Shown here piece by piece: positions 1 through 7,032 of a stretch of DNA of 8,760 nt. Made by a program: the position numbers and the translations under genes. Position 1 is the stretch's first letter. Each line of letters opens with the position of its first letter. Below the pieces are notes generated by a model. That model had not been told where the DNA came from and searched no databases. It worked only from the letters and a program-made list of their open reading frames with translations. Origin of the DNA: Roseiarcus sp035308145 (GTDB lineage Bacteria; Pseudomonadota; Alphaproteobacteria; Rhizobiales; Beijerinckiaceae); NCBI GenBank assembly GCA_035308145.1, contig DATGHD010000254.1, forward strand, positions 1-8,760. Direction: 5' to 3'.

Positions 1-125
1 TCATACGAAAGGCCGCGCCACGATCCTTCGACGCCGTCGCTGAAGCTCTCGCAGACGCCCTTGCTCAACTCGACCCAAGCGAGTGCGCAAACTATCTCAG
101 AAATGCAGGATACGCGTATACCTAA
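1..125 (+). CDS. IS630-family transposase, C-terminal fragment (runs in from the left)
   Basis: The frame beginning at base 3 reads 40 codons to a TAA at 123-125. The translation contains RKAAPRSFDAV and ends ECANYLRNAGYAYT. From family knowledge, this is the usual C-terminal signature of IS630/Tc1-mariner-type DDE transposases, whose last helix commonly ends in a C-x-N-Y-x-x-x-A-G-Y-x pattern. The DDE catalytic residues lie further upstream and are outside the window, so I cannot tell whether the full gene is intact or whether it is made as two overlapping frames, as in many IS630 elements. The following gene is on the opposite strand and meets it tail to tail, with only 12 bases between the two stop codons. 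Confidence 0.8.
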   Translation, partial: IRKAAPRSFDAVAEALADALAQLDPSECANYLRNAGYAYT

Positions 126-140
126 ATGCAGAACGCTCTA
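1..140 (+). mobile_element. Right end of an IS630-family insertion sequence
   Basis: The transposase stop is at 123-125, and the short tail at 126-140 ends in CGCTCTA. IS630-family elements insert at and duplicate a TA dinucleotide, and their ends usually lie a few tens of bases beyond the transposase stop. The TA at 139-140 is therefore the likely junction. The left end is outside the window, so the terminal inverted repeat cannot be confirmed. The boundary is an inference; the transposase fragment itself is well supported. Confidence 0.55.
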
Positions 141-3100
141 GTGCGATGGCGAGGTCGGCGAAACGTCGCTCGCGTTGCTTTCCTTTTCGGCGTCGACGCG
201 AACCAGCCTAATATTAACGCCTAACATGCCCCAGCCGACTCTCAATGTGACGACGTCAGTTCCGCGCTTCACGGTAAGGACGCGAGAGGCGGCGGTTCCT
301 CGCGTGGTCAAGCCGATCAATTGTTTGAGCGACGTAATCGCTTCGCCGTCGTAGGTCAGAATCAGATCCCCCGGCGAAAGCCCGGCGCGCGCGCCGTTGC
401 CGCCCGGCGTAATGTGGAAGACGGCCACCGCCATAGGCAACTCCTGGCCCTCGGCGTCCAGATAGAGGCCCTTGGTCTGAAGGCCTTGGTCGTCATAGCT
501 GTATTTGGCGGTGACCCAGCCGTCGTCGCGCGCGGGCTTTCCGTCGGCGTCGAAATAAGATTCCTGGATCAGATCGCCACGCCCGTCATAGACCCATGCA
601 ACGCTGGCGTAACCGCCATCTCGAACCTTTATTGGCTGGCCATCCGCGCCGAAAAAACTCTTCTTGGCCAAATCGCCGCGGGCGTCGAATTCCTGACGGT
701 ATTTAGCAAAACCGCCGACGACGAGGATCGGTTTGCCGTCGACGCCGAAAAACGCGCGCTCCACCTCATTGCCTAACGCGTCGAAGACATGAGTGATCTT
801 GGCGAACCCTTCTTTGTTCTGCGTCGGCGCGCCGTCAATGCCGAAAAGGGTCGATTCAACGATGTTGCCGCGGTCGTCAAAGATCTGACGGGAACTCGCA
901 AAGCCATTGAGACCCAGCGTTGGCTTGCCGTCGATGCCAAAAAAGTCGCGTTCGACTTCCTCGCCGCGAGCGTCATAGAGGTATGTGATTTTGGCGATGG
1001 CTTCATTGCTCAGCGTCGGCTTGTCGTCGACGCCGAAGCCTTGACGCTCCACCGGATTTCCGCGCGAGTCATATTTGACCCGAATGTGAGCGACGCCCTG
1101 AGAATTCGTTAATGGCTGGCCATCGCCGCCCAAATAATCGAACTCGACGGCGTTGCCGCGCGTGTCGTACGTCGTGCGCACAATAGCGGCGCCTTGCGTT
1201 GCAAGAGTCGGCTTCCCGTCGACGCCGAAGGTCGCAAATTCGATTAAATTGCCGCGCCCGTCATAGGCGTAGCGAAGTCTGGCGGCGCCGAATTCCTTGG
1301 CGAACGCGGGCTTGCCGTCAACCCCGAAATAAGATTTTTCGATGACATTGCCGCGGTCGTCGAAGCTGTTGCGGACGCGCGCAAAGCCATTCAGACCCAA
1401 GGTCGGCTTGCCGTCGATGCCAAAAAAGTCGCGCTCGATTTCCTCGCCGCGCGCGTCATAAACGTATGTGATCGTGGCGAGGTCTTCATTGCTCAGCGTC
1501 GGCTTGCCGTCCACGCCGAAATAGGCGGCGCCGATCTTCTGGTTGCGTTGATCGAAAGTCTGCCGGTAAACGGCGACGTTATTCTTATTAACCGTTGGTT
1601 TGCCATCCGCGCCGAGATAGTCCTCCTCGAGGGTGTTGCCGCGCACGTCGAAGGACCGGATCAATTTGGCGAAGCCTTGCTTGCCGATCGTCGAATTGCC
1701 GTCGGCGTCGAAATAGTCGACCTCCACGGCGTTGCCTCGACCGTCATGGCTGTAACTGATCTTCGCGGCGCCGAATTCCTTGGACAGAACCGGCTTGCCG
1801 TCGACGTCGAAAAACGAACTCTCGGCGAGACCGCCGCGTTCATCGAAGACTTGACGAAGGCTCGCATAGCCATTGGGGCCAAGCGTCGGCTTGCCATCGA
1901 CGTCAAAAAAGGCGCGCTTGATTTCGCCGCCGCGCGAATCGTGACCGTACGTGACCCGAGCGACGCCTTCCTTGCTCAGCGTCGGCTTGCCGTCTACGCC
2001 GAAATAGGCGATTTCGATCTTTTGATCGCGAGGATCATAAGTCTGCCGGTACTTCGCTACGTAGTCCTTGTTCAGCGTCGGTTTGCCGTCGACGCCAAAA
2101 AAAGCCTCCTCAATCAGATTGCCCCTAGCGTCGAAGGAACGGGCGAGTTTGGCGATTCCCTGCTTGCTGATCACAGGGTCGCCGTCGACATCGAAATAGT
2201 CGACCTCTACGCCGTTGCCGCGCTCGTCATTGACGTAATGAACCTTGGCGGCGCCAATTTCCTTTGCGAGAATGGGCTTGCCGTCAACGCCAAAATAAGA
2301 TGTCTCGACAAGACCGCCCCGGTCATCGAAGTTCTGACGATAGCTCGCAAATCCACGTAGACCGAGCGTCGGTCTGCCGTCGATGTCAAAAAAAGCGTGA
2401 CCGATTTCATTGCCGCGCGCGTCGTAAGCGTAGGTGACTTTGGCGACGCTGTCGCCGTCCAGCGTCGGCTTGCCGTCCACGCCGAAATAAGCGGCTTCTA
2501 TTTTCTGATTGCGCTGATCGAATATCTGCCGATACCGCGCACAGTGGTTCTTGTTGAGTGTCGGCTCGCCGTCGACGCCGAAATAAGCTTCCTCTATGAG
2601 ATTGCCCCGCGCGTCGAAGGAACGGGTCAATTTGGCGAAACCTTCCTTGCTGATAGTCGGCTTGCCGTCGATATCGAAGTAATCGACCCCGACTGCGTTT
2701 CCGCGCTCGTCATGGCGGTACTGCACCTTGGCGACGCCCAGTTCCTTCGAGAGGACGGGGTTGCCGTCAACGCCAAAATACGATGTCCCGACAAGACTGC
2801 CGCGGTCATCGAAGGTCTGACGGAAGCCCGCAAAGCCGGTCAAACCGAGGGTCGGTTTCCCGTCAACGTCAAAGAAGGCGCGCTCGATTTCGTTGCCGCG
2901 AGCGTCATAACCGTATTTGATCCTGGCGATGCCTTCTTTGCGCAGCGTTGGCTTGCCGTCGGCGCCAAAAAAGGCGATCTCGGTCCGTTGGTCGCGCTGA
3001 TCGAAAGTCTGTCGGTATGTCGCGACGTCGTACTTGTCGGGCGTCGGCTTGCCGTCGACGCCGGAATAGGCTTCCTCGAGGAGATTGCCGCGGGCGTCAA

Positions 3101-4892
3101 TGGACCTCGTCAGTTTCGCATAGCCTGACTTGGCCAGCATCGGCTTGCCGTCGACATCGACGCAGTCGAATTCGATCACGGCGCCCAATGCGTCGACGAT
3201 CCGACGGACTGCCGCGCAGCCGGAAGCGTCATACGTAGGCCGGCCGCTGAGGTCGAAATAGGCTTCCTCGATGGGATTGCGGCGGTCGTCGAATTTTCGC
3301 TTTATCGACGTATCGCCACCCTTGGTCGCGATCGGCTTGCCGTCGACGCCGTTAAAATCGACGGCAATATTGTCGCCCCGCTCGTCGTAATGGGCGACCA
3401 GTTCGGAGTAACCGTTCGCGATGAGCGCGGGCTTGCCGTCAGCGCCGTAATAGGCCTGGGTGGTTTCATTGCCATTGCCCCAGCTCCCGAAGTCGCGAGT
3501 GAAGTAGGCGTAGCCTTCCGGACCGTTGATAGGCCGGTCGTCTTCTCCAAGCAGCGTTCGCCGAACCAGCCTCGCTCGCCCATCATAGGCTGACGTCACC
3601 GCGTGGACGCCGGTTTTTAGGGTGATCTCTTCGCCGTTCGGACCAATCTCCGCGCTGCGTAAGACGAGACCCTCCGGGGAATAGCTGAAATGCTCGCCGA
3701 AGCTGCCTTGCGCGTCATGCTGCGGCGTTCCCCAATTGTCTTGGTAACGGACTTCGACGGCGAAGCCGTTGGAGTCAAACGTCAGCTCGCGCCGGGTGAT
3801 CTCCGATTTCGGCTGATCGGGCGGCGGATTGGGGTCCGTGGGATCGATGATCAGATTCTGGGTCGCTTCCTGCGCCAATGGCGCTTCGCCCCGCTCGAAC
3901 CTCACGATCATTTTGTCGCCGGAAGGCTCGCGGCTCAGCAGTTCGTCGCGCAGCAACCGCTCGGTCGGGCCAAAAATCTCTATCATTTGCGCGGCGCCGT
4001 CTTCGCCGTAGTGGACGACCCAACGCGAGAAGCCGTCCGCTTCGGCGCGAATCCAGCCGTCGTGGCGCGCTTCAATGACCTTGCCGCGCTGCCTGACGAT
4101 ACTGTAGCTGCGGCCAAGGCGATCATGGGTCGCGGCGTCGATCTCGCCTGCGCCCTCCGGCAGGCCCCAACGCCAAACCAACTGCTGGTAATAGGTCGTT
4201 TTCGGCTGGATCATTTCCCAGTAGTAGCCGCCGCCGCCGCCGATCAGGAGGAGCAAAGCCGCGGCGGCCGCCGCCCAAGTCAATCGCTGCTTGCGTTCGC
4301 GCTCGTGCTCGCGCTGGCGCAGGTCGTCGAATTTGACGCCAAGGATGACGGCGACGATCCGCAGCAACGCGAAACGCTTCAGCTTTTCGTTCGAGACGCC
4401 GGGCCTTTGCCGCACGTCGGCGGCGAGAGGCTCCTTGTCCTCCTTCACGATCCGCTTGCCGCCGTCGGGGTCGACAATCTCCCGCTCGCGGGACAGCATG
4501 ACGCCCGGAAACGAGTCGCCGGGCTCGCCTTCGGTCAGCAGCGCCAACACTTGATCCGAGCGGCCGAGGTCGTTGAAGATTTGGATCTCGCGCTCGACCC
4601 ATTTAGAGCGCGGCGTGAAGGCCGAGCAGACCACGATGAGGAAGCGGGAGGCGACGAGGGCCTCCCTGATCTGATCGTTCAGATCGGAGGAAGCAGGGAC
4701 TTCGTCCTCATCACGAAATATCTTGCGTAAGCGCGGCGGCAGGCCCTTATCCTGCAGGGCGTTGGGCACGCGGTAGCCCTCGAGCGCCGAAATGAGCCAC
4801 TCGGCCCACTTTCGGTCGCGATCGACGTGCCGGTAGCTGATAAAGGCGTCATAGAGGAACGGCTTTTCAGGCCGTTCGTCACTTTCCGCCAT
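138..4892 (-). CDS. Giant membrane-anchored TIR protein with tandem hairpin repeats and a C-terminal PDZ domain
   Basis: A 1584-residue protein. Residues 13-130 form a TIR domain: box 1 is YDAFISYRH, and SKWVEREI (96-103) carries the W-V-x-x-E pattern in which the last Glu (E102) aligns with the catalytic glutamate of NAD-cleaving TIRs such as SARM1. A charged stretch (190-203) precedes one membrane segment (about 205-224, Ala/Leu/Gly-rich). By the positive-inside rule TIR is cytoplasmic and the rest periplasmic. A linker with YYQQLVWRWGLPEG (234-247) follows. Residues 457-1487 are about 32 repeats of 32-33 residues with D-x-R-G-N and V-D-G-K-P turns. Residues 1488-1584 contain a PDZ domain (ARAGLSPGDLIL and a G-V-N-I end). 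The ATG has a GGGGGA site nine bases upstream (4902-4907); CATAAT at 4945-4950 is only a weak -10 candidate. No partner gene adjoins it. A receptor or defence role is inference. Confidence 0.9.
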   Translation of the reverse strand: MAESDERPEKPFLYDAFISYRHVDRDRKWAEWLISALEGYRVPNALQDKGLPPRLRKIFRDEDEVPASSDLNDQIREALVASRFLIVVCSAFTPRSKWVEREIQIFNDLGRSDQVLALLTEGEPGDSFPGVMLSREREIVDPDGGKRIVKEDKEPLAADVRQRPGVSNEKLKRFALLRIVAVILGVKFDDLRQREHERERKQRLTWAAAAAALLLLIGGGGGYYWEMIQPKTTYYQQLVWRWGLPEGAGEIDAATHDRLGRSYSIVRQRGKVIEARHDGWIRAEADGFSRWVVHYGEDGAAQMIEIFGPTERLLRDELLSREPSGDKMIVRFERGEAPLAQEATQNLIIDPTDPNPPPDQPKSEITRRELTFDSNGFAVEVRYQDNWGTPQHDAQGSFGEHFSYSPEGLVLRSAEIGPNGEEITLKTGVHAVTSAYDGRARLVRRTLLGEDDRPINGPEGYAYFTRDFGSWGNGNETTQAYYGADGKPALIANGYSELVAHYDERGDNIAVDFNGVDGKPIATKGGDTSIKRKFDDRRNPIEEAYFDLSGRPTYDASGCAAVRRIVDALGAVIEFDCVDVDGKPMLAKSGYAKLTRSIDARGNLLEEAYSGVDGKPTPDKYDVATYRQTFDQRDQRTEIAFFGADGKPTLRKEGIARIKYGYDARGNEIERAFFDVDGKPTLGLTGFAGFRQTFDDRGSLVGTSYFGVDGNPVLSKELGVAKVQYRHDERGNAVGVDYFDIDGKPTISKEGFAKLTRSFDARGNLIEEAYFGVDGEPTLNKNHCARYRQIFDQRNQKIEAAYFGVDGKPTLDGDSVAKVTYAYDARGNEIGHAFFDIDGRPTLGLRGFASYRQNFDDRGGLVETSYFGVDGKPILAKEIGAAKVHYVNDERGNGVEVDYFDVDGDPVISKQGIAKLARSFDARGNLIEEAFFGVDGKPTLNKDYVAKYRQTYDPRDQKIEIAYFGVDGKPTLSKEGVARVTYGHDSRGGEIKRAFFDVDGKPTLGPNGYASLRQVFDERGGLAESSFFDVDGKPVLSKEFGAAKISYSHDGRGNAVEVDYFDADGNSTIGKQGFAKLIRSFDVRGNTLEEDYLGADGKPTVNKNNVAVYRQTFDQRNQKIGAAYFGVDGKPTLSNEDLATITYVYDARGEEIERDFFGIDGKPTLGLNGFARVRNSFDDRGNVIEKSYFGVDGKPAFAKEFGAARLRYAYDGRGNLIEFATFGVDGKPTLATQGAAIVRTTYDTRGNAVEFDYLGGDGQPLTNSQGVAHIRVKYDSRGNPVERQGFGVDDKPTLSNEAIAKITYLYDARGEEVERDFFGIDGKPTLGLNGFASSRQIFDDRGNIVESTLFGIDGAPTQNKEGFAKITHVFDALGNEVERAFFGVDGKPILVVGGFAKYRQEFDARGDLAKKSFFGADGQPIKVRDGGYASVAWVYDGRGDLIQESYFDADGKPARDDGWVTAKYSYDDQGLQTKGLYLDAEGQELPMAVAVFHITPGGNGARAGLSPGDLILTYDGEAITSLKQLIGLTTRGTAASRVLTVKRGTDVVTLRVGWGMLGVNIRLVRVDAEKESNASDVSPTSPSH
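432..3524 (-). repeat. Coding tandem repeat array, about 32 units of 96-99 bp
   Basis: Residues 457-1487 of the TIR protein break into about 32 consecutive units, almost all of 32 residues with every fifth of 33 in the middle. A typical unit reads K-E-G-x-A-K-(x)4-F-D-x-R-G-N-x-(I/V)-E-(x)2-Y-F-G-V-D-G-K-P-T-L. Each unit has two tight-turn motifs and alternating hydrophobic strands, so two beta-hairpins per unit are likely. They resemble YD/RHS-type or YwqK/MORN-like hairpin repeats, but I cannot assign them to a family. The first unit (457-491) is irregular and contains a GSWGNGNE insertion. The last (1457-1487) is degenerate and leads directly into the PDZ domain. Confidence 0.93.
1200..3131 (-). 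repeat. Higher-order repeat: four tandem 483-bp superunits
   Basis: Inside the 32-residue array, units 5-24 repeat in blocks of five distinguishable types (A to E), 161 residues or 483 bp per block. Type A has AKL-RSFDARGN, B has YRQTFDQR-QK, C has DARGNEIER-FF, D has a FDDRGG/FDERGG core, and E has a K-E-x-G-A-A-K start with one extra residue. The block starts are at 3131, 2648, 2165 and 1682 on the - strand. As an anchor, the CTGCCGGTA-like word in the B unit occurs at 3009, 2526, 2043 and 1560, exactly 483 bases apart each time. A partial fifth block (C and D types) reappears as units 27-28, after two unlike units. Confidence 0.92.
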
Positions 4893-5006
4893 CGCTTAAG
4901 GTCCCCCGCCTCGATGACGCCCCTTTAAGAAGCGCTAAGGCGTGATTATGGCGCGAATTGGGGCGCGCCGCCACTTTTGGCTTGCCGCAAAAGCCGCGGC
5001 TCCCCT

Positions 5007-5363
5007 CTATTCGGCGTATGGCGGCGTCATCAGGCCGCCCTGACCCGAAAGCGCGTTCAATCCAAGGGGAAGCTTCAGCGGTGAGGCGTCGCCGAGATTG
5101 CGGCGGTACATGTCGGCATAGCCGCCGGTCGCATCAAGGACTCTCTTCCGCCATCCGGGAGAGAGCCCGAGCCGAGGCGCATCGATCGGCAAGCTGTCGG
5201 GGCCGCCGGCCGCCCAATCCGCGGACGGCCTATCGGCGTTGATCAGCATCGCCACCACCCAGAAGACGAGCGCGGACCAATCGCCGTCTCCCGGATTCGC
5301 CGCGACCAGAATTGGATAGGCGCCGGGGCGTCGCCTTGGCTCCGCTCCGTCTGGGAGAAAATG
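5007..5363 (-). pseudogene. aapJ: Remnant of an AapJ/BztA-type amino-acid ABC transporter binding protein, C-terminal third
   Basis: An open frame of about 118 codons ends at the TAG at 5007-5009. It contains DWSALVFWVVAMLINADR, then GGYADMYRRNLG, SPLKLPLGLNAL and QGGLMTPPYAE. These match the conserved C-terminal end of periplasmic general L-amino-acid-binding proteins (AapJ/BztA), which usually read W-x-V-x-A-L-I-N-A-E-E, then N-Y-G-E-x-x-x-R-N-x-G, S-P-L-K-L-x-R-G-L-N and G-G-L-M-Y-x-P-P. Full-length proteins have about 340 residues. Here the frame is closed by a TGA at 5364-5366, and the signal peptide and N-terminal lobe are absent. The first in-frame ATG (5258) would give only 83 residues, starting in the middle of the fold, so a working protein is unlikely. 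No aapQMP permease or ATPase genes follow, and the next gene downstream is the TIR gene. In rhizobia aapJ often lies downstream of a PLP-dependent methionine-pathway gene, which fits metY upstream here. Confidence 0.75.
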
Positions 5364-5575
5364 TCAGGAGATTCGGTCCGATTGGCGCTATCGCCCAATT
5401 TGGCTAAGCCCTAGCGGGATATTCCGGCAAACAACGCCGATCTCGCAAGCGCCTTCTTCCATCCCTTGGGCGGCGAGCCAGTTGCAATCAATCGTCAGTG
5501 AGAGCAATCGATCTCGCCAGACCTACTGCGTCGTCGCATTGGCGATGATAGTAGACGCTCACGTTCCTTCAATTT
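5364..5575. other. Intergenic stretch without a supportable gene
   Basis: This lies between the aapJ-like remnant and the metY stop codon. On the - strand there are short overlapping open frames in different phases (for example a GTG-started 24-codon frame followed by a partly overlapping 46-codon frame), none with a recognisable product. It may be decayed coding sequence belonging to the same lost locus. I see no clear hairpin plus T-run terminator for metY. Confidence 0.4.
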
Positions 5576-6856
5576 TCACGGCCCCAAGGCCTCGTCCAAA
5601 TCCGCGATGAGATCGCTTGCGTCCTCCAGGCCGACCGAGAGGCGCACCACCTCCGGCCCTGCGCCGGCCGCCGTCTTTTGCGCGTCGGTGAGCTGGCGAT
5701 GCGTCGTGGAAGCCGGATGGATCACCAGCGATCGCGTGTCTCCGATATTGGCGAGATGGGAGAAGAGTTTCAGCTTGCTCACCAGCGACACGCCGGCGTC
5801 GTAGCCGCCTCTGACGCCGAAGGTCAGCACGCCGCCCGCGCCCTTGGGACAATATTTGCGCGCAAGCTCGTGGTAACGGTCGCCCGGCAGGCCGGCGTAC
5901 GAGACCCAGGCGACCGCGCCATGTTCGCTCAAATGCTGGGCGACGCGGAGCGCATTGTCGCTGTGGCGCTGCATGCGCAGGGCGAGCGTCTCGATGCCGG
6001 TCAGGACCAGGAACGAATTGAAGGGCGAGATGGCCGGGCCGAGGTCGCGAAGGCCGAGCACCCGGCAGGCGATGGCGAAGGCGAAATTGCCAAAAGTCTC
6101 CGAAAGGATCATGCCGCCATATTCCGGCCGCGGCGCCGACAGCGCCGGGTAGCGCGGATCGCCCGCCCAGTTGAAAGAGCCGCCGTCGACGATCACGCCG
6201 GCGATCGAATTGCCATGGCCGCCGAGGAACTTGGTCGCGGAATGGACGATGATGTCGGCGCCATAGGCGAAGGGCTTGATGAGGTACGGCGTCGCGAGCG
6301 TGTTATCGACGATCAGCGGCACGCGCGCCTTTTTGGCGATCGCGGCGATCGCCTCGATGTCGGTGATGACGCCGCCGGGATTGGCGATCGATTCGATGAA
6401 GATCGCCTTGGTCTTGTCGCTCAAGGCTTTCTCGAAATTCCGCGGCTCGTCGGGATCGGCCCATCTCACCCGCCAATCGAAATTCTTGAACGAATGGGTG
6501 AACTGATTGATCGAGCCGCCATAGAGCTTGGTCGAGGCGATGAATTCATCGCCGGGCTGCATCAGGCTGTGGAAGGCGAGAACTTGCGCCGCGTGGCCGG
6601 AAGCGACGGCGAGCGCGGCCGGACCGCCTTCCAGCGCTGCGACGCGCTCCTCCAGAACCGCGCTCGTCGGATTGGTGATGCGCGTATAGATATTGCCGAA
6701 AGTCTGTAGCCCGAAGAGCGAGGCGGCGTGATCGACGTCGTCGAAGACGAAAGAAGTCGTCTGGTAAATCGGCGTCGCCCTGGCGCCGGTGGTTGGATCC
6801 GGCCTCGCGCCGGCATGGATCGCGAGGGTCGAAAATCCAGGCTCCTCGTTGCTCAT
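5576..6856 (-). CDS. metY: O-acetylhomoserine sulfhydrylase (O-acetylhomoserine aminocarboxypropyltransferase)
   Basis: A cytoplasmic PLP enzyme of 426 residues in the Cys/Met-metabolism family (fold type I). It condenses O-acetylhomoserine with sulfide to give homocysteine for methionine synthesis; methanethiol can also serve in some members. Visible hallmarks are the substrate-side TTSFVFDDVDHAASLF (33-48), the phosphate-binding Y57-x-R59 in YTRITNPT, the PLP-ring Asp184 in VDNT, and the Schiff-base Lys209 in HSATKFLGGHG. The length and the long EYGGMILSETFGNFAF segment fit MetY rather than the shorter MetZ/MetB/MetC relatives (about 380-400 residues). The ATG at 6856 is chosen because GGAGGAG lies seven bases upstream and MSNEEPGFSTLAIHAG is the normal N-terminus. 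A longer frame up to 6955 only translates spacer and the edge of a palindromic repeat. The palindrome starts 84 bases upstream, so its promoter must lie within or beyond that repeat or in this short gap. I see no SAM riboswitch. Confidence 0.95.
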   Translation of the reverse strand: MSNEEPGFSTLAIHAGARPDPTTGARATPIYQTTSFVFDDVDHAASLFGLQTFGNIYTRITNPTSAVLEERVAALEGGPAALAVASGHAAQVLAFHSLMQPGDEFIASTKLYGGSINQFTHSFKNFDWRVRWADPDEPRNFEKALSDKTKAIFIESIANPGGVITDIEAIAAIAKKARVPLIVDNTLATPYLIKPFAYGADIIVHSATKFLGGHGNSIAGVIVDGGSFNWAGDPRYPALSAPRPEYGGMILSETFGNFAFAIACRVLGLRDLGPAISPFNSFLVLTGIETLALRMQRHSDNALRVAQHLSEHGAVAWVSYAGLPGDRYHELARKYCPKGAGGVLTFGVRGGYDAGVSLVSKLKLFSHLANIGDTRSLVIHPASTTHRQLTDAQKTAAGAGPEVVRLSVGLEDASDLIADLDEALGP

Positions 6857-6863
6857 CGGCGCG

Positions 6864-6870
6864 CTCCTCC
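6864..6870 (-). promoter_or_regulatory. Ribosome binding site deciding the metY start
   Basis: On the - strand this reads GGAGGAG, a near-perfect anti-16S match, seven bases before the ATG at 6854-6856. It supports the 426-residue start over the in-frame ATG at 6955. Confidence 0.8.
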
Positions 6871-6940
6871 TTCGCTTTTCGCTATCGCAGTGATTGGAAG
6901 CGGGCATATTGGCGATGGCAGGCGGAAAGGCAAATAGGTT

Positions 6941-7022
6941 GTCATTCCCGCGCAATCGGGAATCCAGACTGCGCTGGACGTAAGGCGTAGGCCATGCTGG
7001 ATTCCCGCTTGCGCGGAATGAC
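6941..7022. repeat. Palindromic repeat, left copy, with imperfect 26-27 bp arms
   Basis: The arm at 6941-6967 begins GTCATTCCCGCGCAATCGGG and ends AATCCAG. The opposing arm at 6997-7022 is its reverse complement apart from one missing base and one substitution. The loop is 29 bases. Each arm is itself a small palindrome (TTCCCGC-GCAA-GCGGGAA type). The TCATTCCCGCG...CGGGAATCCAG motif is, to my knowledge, a widely dispersed repeat in proteobacterial genomes. Copy number elsewhere cannot be seen here. Confidence 0.88.
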
Positions 7023-7032
7023 GGTTCTTGCG

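Noticed and set aside
1548..3128. Long + strand open frames (270 and 243 codons) opposite the TIR gene
   Set aside because: They are antisense shadows: the periodic, GC-rich repeat codons keep the opposite strand open with the same 96-base period. Their translations show no known domain and no convincing ribosome sites.
3690..4730. 346-codon + strand open frame opposite the TIR domain
   Set aside because: It lies fully antisense to the well-supported TIR and membrane segments and has low-complexity Arg/Ala/Asp composition typical of shadows in high-GC DNA.
5414..5560. Short - strand open frames (a GTG-started 24-codon frame and overlapping frames of about 46 and 30 codons)
   Set aside because: They are in different phases and too short, with no recognisable product. 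They could be frameshifted debris of one gene but cannot be supported.
5678..6709. 343-codon + strand open frame opposite metY
   Set aside because: It is antisense to a gene with all PLP-enzyme motifs intact. Its Arg/Asp/Gly-rich translation is unrecognisable.
6857..6940. SAM-responsive riboswitch upstream of metY
   Set aside because: Alphaproteobacterial methionine genes often carry one, but the short leader here lacks a recognisable SAM-II core and the palindrome starts immediately beyond.
6857..6955. N-terminal extension of metY by 33 residues
   Set aside because: It translates spacer and the repeat edge (MRGND...). The strong GGAGGAG site and family N-terminus point to 6856.
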